A DNA stretch of 41,926 nucleotides from Lysobacter sp. Root690. GTDB taxonomy: Bacteria; Pseudomonadota; Gammaproteobacteria; Xanthomonadales; Xanthomonadaceae. The stretch lies in assembly GCF_001427785.1 (NCBI RefSeq), contig NZ_LMHM01000014.1:5351-47276 (forward strand), in the 5' to 3' direction. The position numbers were made by a program, and so were the translations under genes. The notes under the pieces were generated by a model. That model was given only the letters and a program-made list of their open reading frames with translations. It was not told the DNA's origin and made no database searches. Positions 9,237 through 20,332 of this stretch are shown piece after piece (position 1 is the stretch's first letter; each line of letters starts with the position of its first letter).

Positions 9237-12200
9237 ATGACCGCGCTGCGCGAAGCCATCGACACCACCACGCTGGGCTGGATCAAGCCCGAGCTGGACG
9301 AAACCCTGCGCCAGGCGCGGCAGGAGATCGAGGCGTTTGCCGAAGATCCCGCCGACACCTCGCGCATGCGCGTGTGCGCCAACCATCTGCATCAGGTGCA
9401 TGGCACCTTGCGCATGGTCGAGCTGTACGCCCCGGCGATGGTCGCCGAGGAAATGGAACGTCTGGCCCTGGCGCTGCAGCAAGGCAGCGTCGCCGATCGC
9501 GACGAAGCCTGCGCGGCGCTGATGCGCGGCGTGGTGCTGCTGCCCGATTATCTGGAACGCCTGCAGGGCGGCCATCGCGATATTCCGATCGTGCTGCTGC
9601 CGCTGCTCAACGAATTGCGCGCCACCCGCGGCGAATCCGGCCTCAACGAAAGCGTGCTGTTCGCGCCGAACCTCGACCGACCGCTGCCGGCGCATCTGCC
9701 GCCGCCGTTGCCGGTCGGCAGTGGTGGCGGCCGCAACGCCAGCGCGCCGCATCTGGCCGCGCTGCGCGATGCACTGACCGCGTGGCCGGAAGACGGTGTG
9801 CCGTCGAACCCGGCCCAGCTCGCTTCGGCGATCGACGGCCTGCTCGCCGATGTCGTGCTCGAACCGGTGCGGCGCATGCTCTGGGTCGCCTCCTCGGTGT
9901 CCCACGCGGTGCGCGATGGCGCCTTGCCGGCGACGCGTTCGCTGCGCCAGGCCTTTGGCGGGGTCGAGCGCGAAGCGCGCCAGATCCTGTCCGACGACGG
10001 CTTCAGCGCGCCGCGCGGCGAGCCCGCGGCCGAACCGACCCGCCAGCTGCTGTATCACGTCGCCCACAGCGACGGCCGCCATCCGGCGCTGGACGATCTG
10101 CGCCAGACCTTCGAACTCGCCGCGCACCTGCCGAGCGAATCCGAACTCGAACACGCCCGCGGCAGCCTGAGCGGACGCAATCGCGCCCTGCTCGACACCG
10201 TCGCCGCGGCGATCAAGGAAGACCTGCTGCGGGTCAAGGACGCACTCGACCTGCACCTGCGCACCAACCAGACCGACGCCGGCGAACTGCGTCCGCAGGT
10301 CGAGGCGTTGGCGCGGGTCAGCGACACCCTCGGCATGATGGGCCTGGGCATGGCCCGCACCGTCGTGCTGCAGCAGCGCGATGCGATGAACGACATCGTC
10401 GACGGCCGCCGCGCCGCCGACGAAGGCACCCTGCTCGATGTCGCCGGCGCGTTGCTATATGTGGACGCCTCGCTCGACGACCAGGTCTCGCGCCTGGGCC
10501 TGCCCGACGACAAGGCCGAAGAGGACCTGCTCGCTGGCGAAGCGCGCAAGGTGCTCGACGTGGTCGCGCGCGAAGCCATCGCCAACTTCGGCGATGCGCG
10601 CCAGTCCTTCGTCGCCTTCGTCGAGACCAAGTGGGACCACGACGAACTGGCCGAAGTGCCGCGCGTGCTCGACGAAGTCGCCGGTGCCCTGCGCATGATC
10701 GAGCTGCCGCTGGCGGCCGACTACCTCACCGGGGTCAAGCGTTACACCGAGGTCGAACTGATCGGCCGCCGCCGCGTGCCCAGCGGTCAGCAGCTCGACA
10801 CCCTGGCCGATGCCCTGGCCAGCCTGGAGTACTACCTCGAAGCGCTGCGCGAGCAGCGCCCGAACCGCGACGACATCCTCGACATCGCGCGTCAGAGCCT
10901 GGAAGTGCTGCGCTACTGGCCGCTGCCGGACGTGGTCCGGGTCGAGCCGCAGGCCGAAGTCGCCACGCCGCCCGTTGTCGCCGCCGAAGGCGCGGCGCCC
11001 GCCGTCGCCGAAACCGCGCCGCCAGCGAGCGCGAGCGAAAGCGAAACAGTCGCGAGCGAATCGCACACCCAGATTCCGGTCGCGCCCGACTGGAGCCTGT
11101 CGGAGGCGCAGGCGCACGACGCCAGTGCCGCCGCCGAGTCCATCGACAACGCCGCCCTCGATGCCGAACACGGCGCCGCGCAGTACAGCTCGGCGTTCGA
11201 ACCCGACGAAAGCCATGCCGCGCCCGCCGAACCGGTCGACGTCGCCGAACGCGTGTCCGGCGGACTGGTCAACACGGCGATGCTCGAAGCGCTGCCGTCC
11301 TCGCCGCCGTCGTTCCTCGGCGCATCGTCGCCGGCCCAGGGCGGTTTCGAAACCGTCGACGACATCGACGACGAAGTGCGGGAAATCTTCCTGGAAGAGT
11401 TCCAGGAGGAAATCGCCAACCTCGAACACCTGCTGCCGGCGTGGCGCGAAGCGCCCGACGATCTGGCGCGGGTGCAGCCGGTGCGGCGCGTGTTCCACAC
11501 CCTCAAGGGCAGCGGCCGCCTGGTCGGCGCGCGCACCCTGGGCGAATTCAGCTGGAAGGTCGAGAACCTGCTCAACCGCGTGCGCGAGCACGGCCGTCCG
11601 GCCAGCCCGGAAGTCATCGATCTGGTCGAGCACGCGCATCGCGCGCTGCCGGGTTTCTACGCCGCGCTGCGCAACGAAGCGCCGCTGAGCGTGGACGTGG
11701 CCGGCATCGAAGCGCATGCCGACCGCCTCGCCAACGGCGAGGAAGCCTATTACCAGGCGCCGGTCGCCGCTGTCGCGGGCGAGCCTGAAATCGTCGACAC
11801 CGCCCCGGCGGTGGTCAGCGACGGCCCGTACGTGCCGGCCTCGGTCGATCCGGTGCTGCTGGAAATCCTCGACGGCGAAGTCGCCGGGCATCTGGTCACG
11901 ATCGAAGCCTGGCTGGCCGCGTCGAACACCGCGCCGCAACCGGTCACCGACGCAGTACAGCGCTCGATCCACACCTTGAATGGTGCGTTCGCGATGACCG
12001 AAGTACCGGTCATCACCGACGTCACCGCGCCGACCGAAGCCTACGTCAAGCGTCTGCTCGCCAGCGGTGCGCCGGCCAGCGCCGAAGGCATGTCCGCGCT
12101 CAGCGCGGTCGCCGACGCGATCCGCCGCACCGTCGAAGCATTGAAGTCGCCGACCCCGCATGTGCCGATGTTCATCGGCCTGCCCGAACGCATCGCCATG

Positions 12201-15200
12201 CTGCGCGACAGCCTGCCCGACGCGCGTTCGCCGATGATCGTCGACGAGTTCGATCACGACCTCGACGGCTTGCCGGAAGGGCAGTCGCTGTCGGAACTCA
12301 CGGTCGCCGACCTGAGCGCGTTCGACGGCTACGACGCTTCGCCGGACAGCGCCAGCAAGACCGAAACGGCCGATGCCGCCGGTCGCCAGTCGCCGAACTA
12401 CGACGACGAATTCGAAATCAGCCTCGATGTATTGCCGGCCGAGTTCGACCCGAGCACCGTCGGCCCGATGGGCTTGAGCGACGCCTCGATCGAACAGGCC
12501 CGCCTCGCCGCCGAGCGCGAAGCCGCGGCTAAGGCCGAGGCCGAGCGCCTTGCGGCCGAGCAGGCGCAAGCCGCGCGGCTCGAGGCCGAACGTATCGAAG
12601 CCGAGCGTGCCGAAGCGGCGCGCATCGAAGCAGAACGCATCGAAGCGGAGCGGCTCGAAGCCGAACGCATCGAAGCAGAACGTATCGCCGCCGAGCAGGC
12701 CGAGGCGGAACGTCTGGCGACCGAACAAGCCGAAACCGCGCGTCTCGAGGCCGAGCGCCTCGCCGCGGAACAGGCCGAAGCCGAACGTCTCGAAGCCGAG
12801 CGCCTTGCCGCCGAGCAGGCTGAAACCGCGCGTCTTGAAGCCGAACGTCTCGCCGCCGAGCAGGCCGAAGCCGAACGCCTGGAAGCCGAGCGTCTGGCCG
12901 CGGAACAAGCCGAAGCCGAGCGCCTTGCAGCCGAGCAAGCCGAAGCCGAGCGCGTGGAAGCCGAACGCCTGGCCGCCGAGCAGGCCGAGGCGGCCCGTCT
13001 GGAGGCCGAACGTCTCGAAGCCGAGCGGATCGAAACCGAACGCGCCGAAGCCGCGCGTCTGGAAGCCGAGCGTGTCGCCGAAGAAGAGCGGCTGGAATAC
13101 GAACGTCTCGAAGCCGAATACGCCGAGCATGCGCAGCGCGCCGAAGCCGAGCGCCTCGCCGCCGAGCATGCCGCGCGCACCGCCGCCGAGCGGGCTGAAT
13201 TCGAACGACTTGAAGCCGAGCGCCTCGAAGCCGAACGCATCGCCGCCGAACAAGCCGAAGCCGAACGCCTCGAAGCCGAGCGCATTGCCGCGGAGCAAGC
13301 CGAAGCCGAACGCCTCGAAGCCGAGCGCATCGCCGCTGAGCAGGCCGAAGCCGAACGTCTCGAAGCCGAGCGCATCGCCGCCGAGCAGGCCGAAGCCGAA
13401 CGTCTCGAAGCCGAGCGCATTGCCGCCGAGCAGGCCGAAGCCGAACGCCTCGAAGCCGAGCGCATCGTCGCAGAGCAGGCCGAAGCCGAACGCCTTGAAG
13501 CCGAGCGCATCGCCGCCGAACAAGCTGAAGCCGAACGCCTCGAAGCCGAGCGCATCGCGGCCGAACAAGCCGAAGCTGAACGCCTTGAAGCTGAGCGCAT
13601 CGCCACCGAACAGGCCGAAGCCGAACGCCTTGAAACCGAGCGCCTTGCGGCCGAACAAGCCGAAGCCGAGCGCCTGGAATACGAACGCCTGGAAGCCGAC
13701 TACGCCGCCGAACGCCTGACGCCCGAGCAAGGCGAAACGGTGGACGCCGCGGCCGGCGACGAAGTCTCCGCCGACGACTTGGCCGAGCTGCGCTTCGACG
13801 ACCACAGCGGCATCGGCGCCAGCAACGAAGAAACCCAATCCGACGCCGAACCGCAAGTCGAAGCCGAACCGCAACCCGCGGCCGCCGCACATAGCGGCGC
13901 CCCGACCAGCGCCGTGGCCGGCATTTCCGCCGCGCTCGCGGCGGCGTTCGCCAAGGCCTACAGCGCCGATCCCGATCCGGACGACGCGCTCGACCTGACC
14001 GAACTCGATCCGGAACTGGTCGACATCTTCGTCGAAGAAGGCGGCGACCTGCTCGATCACTCCGACGGTCTGCTCGCGCAACTGCGCGAAGCACCGAACG
14101 AGCGCGAACCGCTGGTCGGCCTGCAGCGCGATCTGCACACGCTCAAGGGCGGCGCGCGCATGGCCGGCATCATGGCGGTCGGCGAACTCGGCCACGTCAT
14201 GGAATCGCTGCTCGAAGCGGTGGTCGACCAGCGCACCGAACTCGGCCGCGACGGCATCGTCCTGCTCGAACGCGGTTTCGATCGCCTGCACGGCATGGTC
14301 ACCCGGGTCGGCACGCGTCGCGCGATCGCCATGCCCGATGCGTTGATCGCGGTATTCGAAGCGCGTTCGCGCGGTCAGACCGTGCCCGGCCTGATCGAGG
14401 ACGAACACACCGACGTAGCGGCGACTCCCGCGCCGCGCGGCGACGCGAGCGACAGCGGCGAACTCAAGCCATTGTCGGCGCCGATCGTCGATGCGCCCTT
14501 CGCCGACGAAGACGACATCGGCGTGCGCGCTCCGCAGGAACAGGTGCGTATCCGCGCCGACCTGCTCGACCGTCTCGTCAATTACGCCGGCGAAGTGGCG
14601 ATCTACCGCGCCCGCCTGGAACAGCAGTTGGGCGCGTTCCGCGGCGCGATCGCGGAAATGGCGCAGACCAACCTGCGCATGCGCGATCAGCTGCGTCGCC
14701 TGGAAATCGAAACCGAAGCGCAGATCATCGCGCGCTACCAGCGCGAGGGCGAATCGGGCGACCAGTCGTTCGATCCGCTGGAACTCGACCGCTTCTCGAC
14801 CCTGCAGCAGCTGTCGCGTGCGCTGGGCGAATCGGCGGCCGACCAGAACAGCCTGCAGAACACCCTCGACGACCTGACCCGTCAGTACGAAACCCTGCTG
14901 CTGCAGCAGTCGCGCGTGAGCTCGGAGTTGCAGGAAGGCCTCATGCGCACGCGCATGGTGCCGTTCGATACGCTGTTGCCGCGTCTGCGCCGCGTGGTCC
15001 GTCAGGCCTCCAGCGAACTGGGCAAGCAGGTCGCGCTGAAGCTCGAAGGCACCCAGGGCGAACTCGATCGCAACGTGCTCGAGCGCATGACCGCGCCGTT
15101 GGAGCACATGCTCCGCAACGCGGTCGCGCACGGCCTGGAAAAACCCGAACAGCGTCGCGCCGCCGGCAAGCCGGACGAAGGCACGGTGCGCATCGCGGTG

Positions 15201-16355
15201 CGCCGCGAAGGTTCGGAAGTCGTGCTGGAAGTGGCCGACGACGGCGCCGGTCTCGACCGCGCGGCGATCCGTCGCCGCGGCGAAGAGCGCGGCCTGGTCC
15301 GCACCGACGCGGTGCTGTCCGAAGCCGATCTCGACACGCTGATCCTGGAACCGGGCTTCTCCACCGCCGACGAAGTCAGCCGCCTCGCCGGCCGCGGCGT
15401 CGGCATGGACGTGGTCGCCAGCGAAGTGCGCCAGCTCGGCGGCACGCTCGATATCCATTCCAATCCGGGCAAGGGCGTTCACTTCACCCTGCGCTTGCCG
15501 CAGACGCTCGCGGTCACCCAGGCGGTGTTCGTGCGCATCGGCGAAACCACCTTCGCCGTGCCGATCGCCTCGGTGCGCGGCGTCGGTCGCCTGTCGCGCG
15601 ACGTGCTCGACGCCGGCGATGTCAGCTACCGCTACGGCGGCGAGGACTACCACGTCCACGACCTGGGCATGCTGGTCGGCCACGCACCGGCCAAGGCCGA
15701 AGGCCAGTTGCAGATGCCGTTGCTGCTGATCCGCTCCGGCGATCTGCGCGCCGCGGTCACCATCGATCAGGTCATCGGTAACCGCGAAATCGTGGTCAAG
15801 CCGGTCGGCCCGCAGGTGGCTTCGGTGCCCGGCATCTTCGGCGCGACCATCATGGGCGACGGCCGCGTGGTGGTGATCCTCGACATCGCGCCGCTGGTGC
15901 GTCGTCGCGCCGCGCTGCTGCAGGACTTCACCCAGAACGCGCCGCCGCCGTCGGCGCCGGCGGAAACCCGCCGGGTGCCGCTGGTGATGGTGGTCGACGA
16001 TTCGGTGACCATGCGCAAGGTGACCGGCCGCGTGCTCGAGCGCCACAACTTCGAAGTCGTGACCGCGAAGGACGGCATCGATGCGCTGGAGCGTCTGGGC
16101 GAGCGCGTGCCCGACCTGATGCTGCTGGACATCGAAATGCCGCGCATGGACGGCTACGAACTCGCCACCCAGATGAAGGCCGATCCGCACCTGCGCGACG
16201 TGCCGATCGTGATGATCACCTCGCGTACCGGCGAAAAGCATCGCCAGCGCGCGTTCGAGATCGGCGTCGAGCGTTATCTCGGCAAGCCGTACCAGGAGCC
16301 CGAGTTGATGCGCAACGTGTTCGAATTGCTGGGAATTACCCGTAGTCATGTCTGA
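9237..16355 (+). CDS. chpA: Giant hybrid chemosensory kinase ChpA (PilL), 2372 residues
   Basis: ChpA is the CheA-type histidine kinase of the type IV pilus system; it passes phosphate to PilG and PilH. Regions in order: an N-terminal HPt-like bundle with [13 protein letters not shown] (about residues 48-60); a second HPt-like, FimV-associated bundle (about 350-510); HPt with His754 ([10 protein letters not shown]); HPt with His912 ([10 protein letters not shown], Asn in place of the usual Lys); a charged helical repeat region (about 1089-1495); HPt with His1634 ([10 protein letters not shown]); the dimerisation helices (about 1770-1910); the HATPase domain (Asn1961 in [11 protein letters not shown], then DDGAGLD and GRGVGMDVV); a CheW-like domain (about 2080-2220); and a C-terminal receiver (DDS motif, phosphoacceptor Asp2298 in LLDIEMP). 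Pseudomonas ChpA is of similar size with more phosphotransfer modules. The start at 9237 lies 153 bases after pilJ. Its stop overlaps the chpB start by 8 bases. Confidence 0.96.
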   Translation: MTALREAIDTTTLGWIKPELDETLRQARQEIEAFAEDPADTSRMRVCANHLHQVHGTLRMVELYAPAMVAEEMERLALALQQGSVADRDEACAALMRGVVLLPDYLERLQGGHRDIPIVLLPLLNELRATRGESGLNESVLFAPNLDRPLPAHLPPPLPVGSGGGRNASAPHLAALRDALTAWPEDGVPSNPAQLASAIDGLLADVVLEPVRRMLWVASSVSHAVRDGALPATRSLRQAFGGVEREARQILSDDGFSAPRGEPAAEPTRQLLYHVAHSDGRHPALDDLRQTFELAAHLPSESELEHARGSLSGRNRALLDTVAAAIKEDLLRVKDALDLHLRTNQTDAGELRPQVEALARVSDTLGMMGLGMARTVVLQQRDAMNDIVDGRRAADEGTLLDVAGALLYVDASLDDQVSRLGLPDDKAEEDLLAGEARKVLDVVAREAIANFGDARQSFVAFVETKWDHDELAEVPRVLDEVAGALRMIELPLAADYLTGVKRYTEVELIGRRRVPSGQQLDTLADALASLEYYLEALREQRPNRDDILDIARQSLEVLRYWPLPDVVRVEPQAEVATPPVVAAEGAAPAVAETAPPASASESETVASESHTQIPVAPDWSLSEAQAHDASAAAESIDNAALDAEHGAAQYSSAFEPDESHAAPAEPVDVAERVSGGLVNTAMLEALPSSPPSFLGASSPAQGGFETVDDIDDEVREIFLEEFQEEIANLEHLLPAWREAPDDLARVQPVRRVFHTLKGSGRLVGARTLGEFSWKVENLLNRVREHGRPASPEVIDLVEHAHRALPGFYAALRNEAPLSVDVAGIEAHADRLANGEEAYYQAPVAAVAGEPEIVDTAPAVVSDGPYVPASVDPVLLEILDGEVAGHLVTIEAWLAASNTAPQPVTDAVQRSIHTLNGAFAMTEVPVITDVTAPTEAYVKRLLASGAPASAEGMSALSAVADAIRRTVEALKSPTPHVPMFIGLPERIAMLRDSLPDARSPMIVDEFDHDLDGLPEGQSLSELTVADLSAFDGYDASPDSASKTETADAAGRQSPNYDDEFEISLDVLPAEFDPSTVGPMGLSDASIEQARLAAEREAAAKAEAERLAAEQAQAARLEAERIEAERAEAARIEAERIEAERLEAERIEAERIAAEQAEAERLATEQAETARLEAERLAAEQAEAERLEAERLAAEQAETARLEAERLAAEQAEAERLEAERLAAEQAEAERLAAEQAEAERVEAERLAAEQAEAARLEAERLEAERIETERAEAARLEAERVAEEERLEYERLEAEYAEHAQRAEAERLAAEHAARTAAERAEFERLEAERLEAERIAAEQAEAERLEAERIAAEQAEAERLEAERIAAEQAEAERLEAERIAAEQAEAERLEAERIAAEQAEAERLEAERIVAEQAEAERLEAERIAAEQAEAERLEAERIAAEQAEAERLEAERIATEQAEAERLETERLAAEQAEAERLEYERLEADYAAERLTPEQGETVDAAAGDEVSADDLAELRFDDHSGIGASNEETQSDAEPQVEAEPQPAAAAHSGAPTSAVAGISAALAAAFAKAYSADPDPDDALDLTELDPELVDIFVEEGGDLLDHSDGLLAQLREAPNEREPLVGLQRDLHTLKGGARMAGIMAVGELGHVMESLLEAVVDQRTELGRDGIVLLERGFDRLHGMVTRVGTRRAIAMPDALIAVFEARSRGQTVPGLIEDEHTDVAATPAPRGDASDSGELKPLSAPIVDAPFADEDDIGVRAPQEQVRIRADLLDRLVNYAGEVAIYRARLEQQLGAFRGAIAEMAQTNLRMRDQLRRLEIETEAQIIARYQREGESGDQSFDPLELDRFSTLQQLSRALGESAADQNSLQNTLDDLTRQYETLLLQQSRVSSELQEGLMRTRMVPFDTLLPRLRRVVRQASSELGKQVALKLEGTQGELDRNVLERMTAPLEHMLRNAVAHGLEKPEQRRAAGKPDEGTVRIAVRREGSEVVLEVADDGAGLDRAAIRRRGEERGLVRTDAVLSEADLDTLILEPGFSTADEVSRLAGRGVGMDVVASEVRQLGGTLDIHSNPGKGVHFTLRLPQTLAVTQAVFVRIGETTFAVPIASVRGVGRLSRDVLDAGDVSYRYGGEDYHVHDLGMLVGHAPAKAEGQLQMPLLLIRSGDLRAAVTIDQVIGNREIVVKPVGPQVASVPGIFGATIMGDGRVVVILDIAPLVRRRAALLQDFTQNAPPPSAPAETRRVPLVMVVDDSVTMRKVTGRVLERHNFEVVTAKDGIDALERLGERVPDLMLLDIEMPRMDGYELATQMKADPHLRDVPIVMITSRTGEKHRQRAFEIGVERYLGKPYQEPELMRNVFELLGITRSHV
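13239..13688 (+). repeat. Ten tandem 45-base repeats inside chpA
   Basis: Ten in-frame units of 45 bases encode the 15-residue motif [15 protein letters not shown] (residues 1335-1484). Unit 6 has IVAEQ, unit 9 IATEQ with LETER, and unit 10 LAAEQ with LEYER. Synonymous third-base differences between copies (GCC/GCG/GCT, CTC/CTT) show the units are not freshly duplicated. An irregular version of the same E/A/R-rich sequence extends upstream to about 12504. The predicted product is a long, straight, highly charged single alpha-helix or coiled coil separating the fourth and fifth HPt modules. Confidence 0.92.
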
Positions 16356-18468
16356 AGCAGAGCGTCGCGTCGTATTGTTGGCGCGGGCCGGTGTGGCCTG
16401 CGAACGTCTCCGCGTTGCGCTGGCCGAAGCCGGCGCGAATCTGGTGCTGGAAGGCGACCCGACCGTGCTCGATCCGCAGGCGCTGGACGCGGCCGATCCC
16501 GACGTGGTCGTGGTCGTGCTCGATCCGGCCTCCGAGGACGCGCTGGACCGGTTCGAAAACCTGCTGCTGGATCCGTCGATCGAAGTGATCTTCGAGGAGG
16601 CCGAACTGGCCGCCTCGCGCGAAGGCTGGGACGCGGCGCGCTGGGCGCGCCACCTCAGCGCCAAGCTCAATCGCCATGACGACGTGCTGCCGCCGGGTCG
16701 CGAACCCGAGCCGGAAGCCGATCCGATGCTGATCGCCGAGGGCTTCGTGCGTCCGGCCACGCTGGAGCAGGACCTGCCCTCGTCGCAGGCGCCGGGATCG
16801 ATTTTCGGTTTCGCCGAGGTCGCCGCGGCGCCGGCGCCGGAACTCGCCGACGAATCCGTCGCGGCCGCCGCGGACGACGGCATCGAAGAAATTGAAGCGA
16901 TCGAAGCCAGCGAAGCGATCGAAACCGACGAATCGATCGAAGTGATCGAAGCCGGCGGAGCCTACGTCGCCGAGGATGTATTCGAAGCCGAACCGGCCGC
17001 GCCGTCGGACGCCTTCGATGCCGGCTCGGTCGAGCCCGCATCCGATCCGTCCGCGTTCGCCGCGGCCGAACAGGCCAGCGAACTGGCGCGGGTCGCGCCG
17101 CTGGGTTCGTCGGGCGACCGGATTCTGTCCGAACCGCCGCCGCTGCCGGACGAAGCGCGCGAATTCTTCGCCCGTCAGGCGCTGGGCAGCACGCCGCTGG
17201 ATACGCCGGCCGGCGCAGATTCCATCGCCGATGCCGACATCGTCGAAATCGAAGCCTATGCGGCCGACGACGACGGCATCGAAGAATTGACGGTTCCGAC
17301 GGTTGCCAGCGATGCCGACAACGAGCCGGATTTCGATTTCGAAGGCCTGACTCTGGAAGCGGTCGACAGCGTCGCCGCGGTACCGGGCGAAGCCAGGCCG
17401 TACACGCCGGGTCTGGACGAATGGGTTGCGTCCGATGCGGTGCAGGCGGATTTGCCGCCGCTGGACGAAACCGGCCTGGGCGACATGGAAGCCTGGCGTC
17501 CGCCGGCGCCGAACCAGGTGCATGAACTGATCGATCTGGACGCGGCCTTCGCCAGCGAAGGCGCGCGCATCGATTTCGATGCGACCCAGCGCGATCCCAC
17601 CCCGATCGCGCCGATCGATTTCGACGACGGCCGTAGCCACGGCGGCGGCGATGGCGTGGTCACGTTCGAATCCAGCCTCGACTTCGATCTCAACGACGAC
17701 AACGCGCCGTTGGCTGCAAGGCCGGCCGCGCCGCCGGCGCCTTCGGTGCCGGACTGGTCGTTCACCGACGAGGCCAGCCTGGTCAGCGCCGCGACCGGCC
17801 AGAGCGGCGCGCATGCCGGCTCGGCCTCGGACGCCGCCGCGGGCGCGGGCAAACCCGATTTCAACCGCCACGATCTCGACGAAATCGAACGCCGCATTTC
17901 CGGGCTGGAACTGGTCGACGATCGCCTGCCGGTCTCGACCCGCAACGGCGCAGTGCTGGTGCTCGCCGGCATCGGCGGCCCGGACGCGGTGCGTCAGCTG
18001 CTCGGCGCGCTGCCGGAGAATTTCGACCGGCCGGTGCTGGTCCAGCAGCGCCTCGACGGCGGCCGCTACGACAAGCTAGTCGCGCAGATGCAGCGCGCGA
18101 CGCCGGTGCTGGTCAAGCTGGCCGAAGTCGGCGCGCGCACCATCGACGGGGTGATCTACATCCTGCCGGCCGGCGTGGGCATCGAAGCGGGCGACAACGG
18201 CATCCAGTTCGTCGAAGGCGGCGACGTGTTCGAGGCCTTGCCGGCGGGCGACAGCGCGGTGCTGTTGTTCAGCGGCGCCGACGTCGCCCAGGTCGATGCG
18301 GCGATGAAGTTGTCCGCGCATGGCGCGCTGGTCGTCGGCCAATCGCCCGACGGTTGCTACGACGCCGCCGCGGCCAGCGCCGCGATCGCGCGTGGCGCCG
18401 GCAGCGGGCAACCGGCCGAATTGGCGGCCAAGCTGGCCTCGCGCTGGTCGAAGCAGAGTCCGATCTGA
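16348..18468 (+). CDS. chpB: ChpB-like CheB methylesterase homologue, degenerate active site
   Basis: The 706-residue protein has three parts. Residues 1-115 resemble the atypical receiver-like N-terminus of ChpB ([20 protein letters not shown], then [13 protein letters not shown]). Residues about 120-510 are an acidic, Asp/Glu/Ala-rich low-complexity linker ([19 protein letters not shown]-type runs) with no fold I can recognise. Residues about 530-700 match the CheB methylesterase fold: [46 protein letters not shown] and a closing [14 protein letters not shown] helix. In active CheB the first motif is G-x-S-x-G-G and the second contains a catalytic His (QHMP). Here Ser is Gly541 and His is Arg568, so esterase activity is unlikely. 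Pseudomonas ChpB is about half this length. The start ATG overlaps chpA by 8 bases. The name rests on position and fold; the role is probably structural or regulatory. Confidence 0.8.
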   Translation: MSEAERRVVLLARAGVACERLRVALAEAGANLVLEGDPTVLDPQALDAADPDVVVVVLDPASEDALDRFENLLLDPSIEVIFEEAELAASREGWDAARWARHLSAKLNRHDDVLPPGREPEPEADPMLIAEGFVRPATLEQDLPSSQAPGSIFGFAEVAAAPAPELADESVAAAADDGIEEIEAIEASEAIETDESIEVIEAGGAYVAEDVFEAEPAAPSDAFDAGSVEPASDPSAFAAAEQASELARVAPLGSSGDRILSEPPPLPDEAREFFARQALGSTPLDTPAGADSIADADIVEIEAYAADDDGIEELTVPTVASDADNEPDFDFEGLTLEAVDSVAAVPGEARPYTPGLDEWVASDAVQADLPPLDETGLGDMEAWRPPAPNQVHELIDLDAAFASEGARIDFDATQRDPTPIAPIDFDDGRSHGGGDGVVTFESSLDFDLNDDNAPLAARPAAPPAPSVPDWSFTDEASLVSAATGQSGAHAGSASDAAAGAGKPDFNRHDLDEIERRISGLELVDDRLPVSTRNGAVLVLAGIGGPDAVRQLLGALPENFDRPVLVQQRLDGGRYDKLVAQMQRATPVLVKLAEVGARTIDGVIYILPAGVGIEAGDNGIQFVEGGDVFEALPAGDSAVLLFSGADVAQVDAAMKLSAHGALVVGQSPDGCYDAAAASAAIARGAGSGQPAELAAKLASRWSKQSPI

Positions 18469-18683
18469 TTCAAATGTTGGTCGGCAGCTGGCGCGTTTCC
18501 ATCGAAGCGAACGCGCATCCAGCGGCCGAGTTCGATCCAGTGAAACGGCACGGAGGGATCCGCGCCGGTTTATTCAGTCAGACCCGATCGCGGCCCCAGC
18601 GCGGACCGCGATGCAATACGCACCGGCTTCGCGCGTCGAAGCCTTCGCTTGAAAGCCGCGCGATCCGCGGCGAGGATGCAGCG

Positions 18684-19202
18684 ATGTCGAATCAAACTCC
18701 CGCCAGCGACACCCCCGACACCGCCTCGCGCGCCGACATTCGCGCCGACATTCGCGGCGTGCTGATCCAGGCCGGCGGCACCCGCCTGCTGCTGCCCAAC
18801 GCGACCATCGCCGAGGTGCTGTCGTACGCGCCGCCGGCACCGATCGAAGGCGCGCCGCGCTGGCTGCTCGGCCATACCCGTTGGCGCGGCTGGACTCTGC
18901 CGCTGATCGCGTTCGGCGAACTGTCCGGCCTGGCCCGCGAACAGGGCGGCCTCGGCAGCAAGGTGGTGGTGCTCAAGGCGCTCAGCGCGGCCTCGCGATT
19001 GCCGTATTTCGCCCTGCTGACCCAGGGCTTCCCGCGTCTGGTCACGGTATCGGCCGACAGCTTGCTGGTCGACGGCCGCGAGGACGAAGTGCTGCCGCAC
19101 GGTGTGCAGGCACGGGTGCTGCTCAACGACGATGCCGCGCTGCTGCCCGACCTGGAAGCCATCGAGGCCATGATCGGCGAAGCGCTCGCGCAAGCCGCGT
19201 GA
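18684..19202 (+). CDS. chpC: CheW-like protein ChpC
   Basis: A 172-residue protein with a CheW-type domain: DIRGVLIQAGGTRLLLPNAT, IAEVLSYAPPAPIEGAPRWL, LLGHTRWRGWTLPLIAFGEL and KVVVLKALSAASRLPYFALL. In Pseudomonas ChpC is the second CheW-like adaptor of the Pil-Chp system and may couple an alternative receptor. The start at 18684 follows a GAGGATG-rich leader and gives a Ser/Thr/Asp-rich N-terminus. The 215-base gap after chpB is the largest inside the operon; no promoter pair of note was seen there. Its TGA overlaps the GTG start of the next gene. Confidence 0.85.
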   Translation: MSNQTPASDTPDTASRADIRADIRGVLIQAGGTRLLLPNATIAEVLSYAPPAPIEGAPRWLLGHTRWRGWTLPLIAFGELSGLAREQGGLGSKVVVLKALSAASRLPYFALLTQGFPRLVTVSADSLLVDGREDEVLPHGVQARVLLNDDAALLPDLEAIEAMIGEALAQAA

Positions 19203-20332
19203 GCCCGGGGTCCGCCGAACCCGGCGCTGCGGCGCCGAACGCGCCGGCCCCGCAATCGCTTCAATCCCCAGCGCCCAAGCGCTACGCCTCGGTCGACGCG
19301 CTGCGCGGACTGACCGTCGCGGCGATGCTGCTGGTCAACGACCCCGGCGATTGGGGTCATGTCTACGCGCCCCTGCTGCACTCGGAATGGAACGGCTACA
19401 CGCCGACCGACCAGGTGTTTCCGATGTTCCTGTTCATCGTCGGCGTGTCGATCGCGCTGGCGCTGATGCCGCGGCGCGAAAGCGGCGTCGCCGCGGCCAG
19501 CCTGCTGCGGCCGGCGCTGTGGCGCGGGCTGCGCATCCTCGGCCTGGGATTGCTGCTGCATCTGATCGCGATGTGGGTGACCGATCGCGAATACCTGCGT
19601 CTGCCCGGCGTGCTGCAGCGCATCGGCCTGTGTTTCGCCGCGGCCGCGCTGATGGCCTTGTACCTGTCGGCGCGCGCGCAATGGATCGCGTTCGCGGCGC
19701 TGCTGTTGGGCTATGCCGCCTTGCTCGCGGCGGGCGGCAGCTACGCACCGTTCGAGAACATCGCCAGCCGTTTCGACAGCGCGCTGTTCGGCGTGCACGT
19801 CTACCAGATCGATGCGAGTGGACGCGGCCACGACCCCGAAGGCCTGGTGTCCACGCTCGGCGCGCTCGCGACCACATTGCTCGGTCTGCGCGCGGGCGAT
19901 TGGTTGCGGCGCGGGCACGTGCGCGCGCTGCTGATCGCCGGTGCCGTGTGCGCACTCGCCGGCGTGCTGCTGTCGTACGTACAGCCGATCAACAAGAACC
20001 TGTGGACCCCGGCCTATGTGTTGTGCAGCGGCGGAGTGTCGTGCTGGGTGCTTGCGTTGTTCCATCAACTGATCGACCGCCGCGGTTGGCCGGCCTGGGG
20101 CCGCGCGTTCGGCGTCAATGCGATCGCCGCGTACGGTGGCTCGGCGCTGCTGCTGTATCTGCTGATGGGCATGGGCTGGCTGGAGCCGCTCTATCGGCAC
20201 GGTTTTGCCGACTGGATGACGCCGCGGTTCGGTCCGTATCTGCCGTCGCTGGCGTTCGCGCTGGCCTTTGTCGCGCTGTGGTGGGGCGTGGTGCGCTGGC
20301 TGGACGCGCGCCGGATCTATTTCAAGATCTGA
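19199..20332 (+). CDS. NagX/HGSNAT-like membrane acyltransferase (DUF5009 type)
   Basis: The 377-residue product from GTG 19199 (GTGA overlap with chpC) begins with a Pro/Ala-rich tail. Then comes the family signature RYASVDALRGLTVAAMLLVN, followed by DPGDWGHVYAPLLHSEWNG, TPTDQVFPMFLFIVGVSIAL and about ten hydrophobic helices. These features define a family related to heparan-alpha-glucosaminide N-acetyltransferase. Xanthomonas NagX, linked to N-acetylglucosamine use, belongs here; such proteins are thought to acetylate amino sugars across the inner membrane. Asp and His residues of the first loop (ND..DWGHVYAPLLH) are likely catalytic. Overlap with chpC indicates coupled translation, although no functional link between the acyltransferase and twitching is known to me. 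No nag catabolic genes are in the window. Confidence 0.82.
   Translation: MSPGSAEPGAAAPNAPAPQSLQSPAPKRYASVDALRGLTVAAMLLVNDPGDWGHVYAPLLHSEWNGYTPTDQVFPMFLFIVGVSIALALMPRRESGVAAASLLRPALWRGLRILGLGLLLHLIAMWVTDREYLRLPGVLQRIGLCFAAAALMALYLSARAQWIAFAALLLGYAALLAAGGSYAPFENIASRFDSALFGVHVYQIDASGRGHDPEGLVSTLGALATTLLGLRAGDWLRRGHVRALLIAGAVCALAGVLLSYVQPINKNLWTPAYVLCSGGVSCWVLALFHQLIDRRGWPAWGRAFGVNAIAAYGGSALLLYLLMGMGWLEPLYRHGFADWMTPRFGPYLPSLAFALAFVALWWGVVRWLDARRIYFKI

Noticed and set aside
13239-13688. CRISPR array
   Set aside because: The units are contiguous with no unique spacers and stay in frame with chpA.
10455-16883. A very long open frame on the minus strand (over 2100 codons) opposite chpA
   Set aside because: It is the mirror of GC-rich codons in chpA; its product is low-complexity (GFGLFGG-type repeats) and spans two plus-strand genes.
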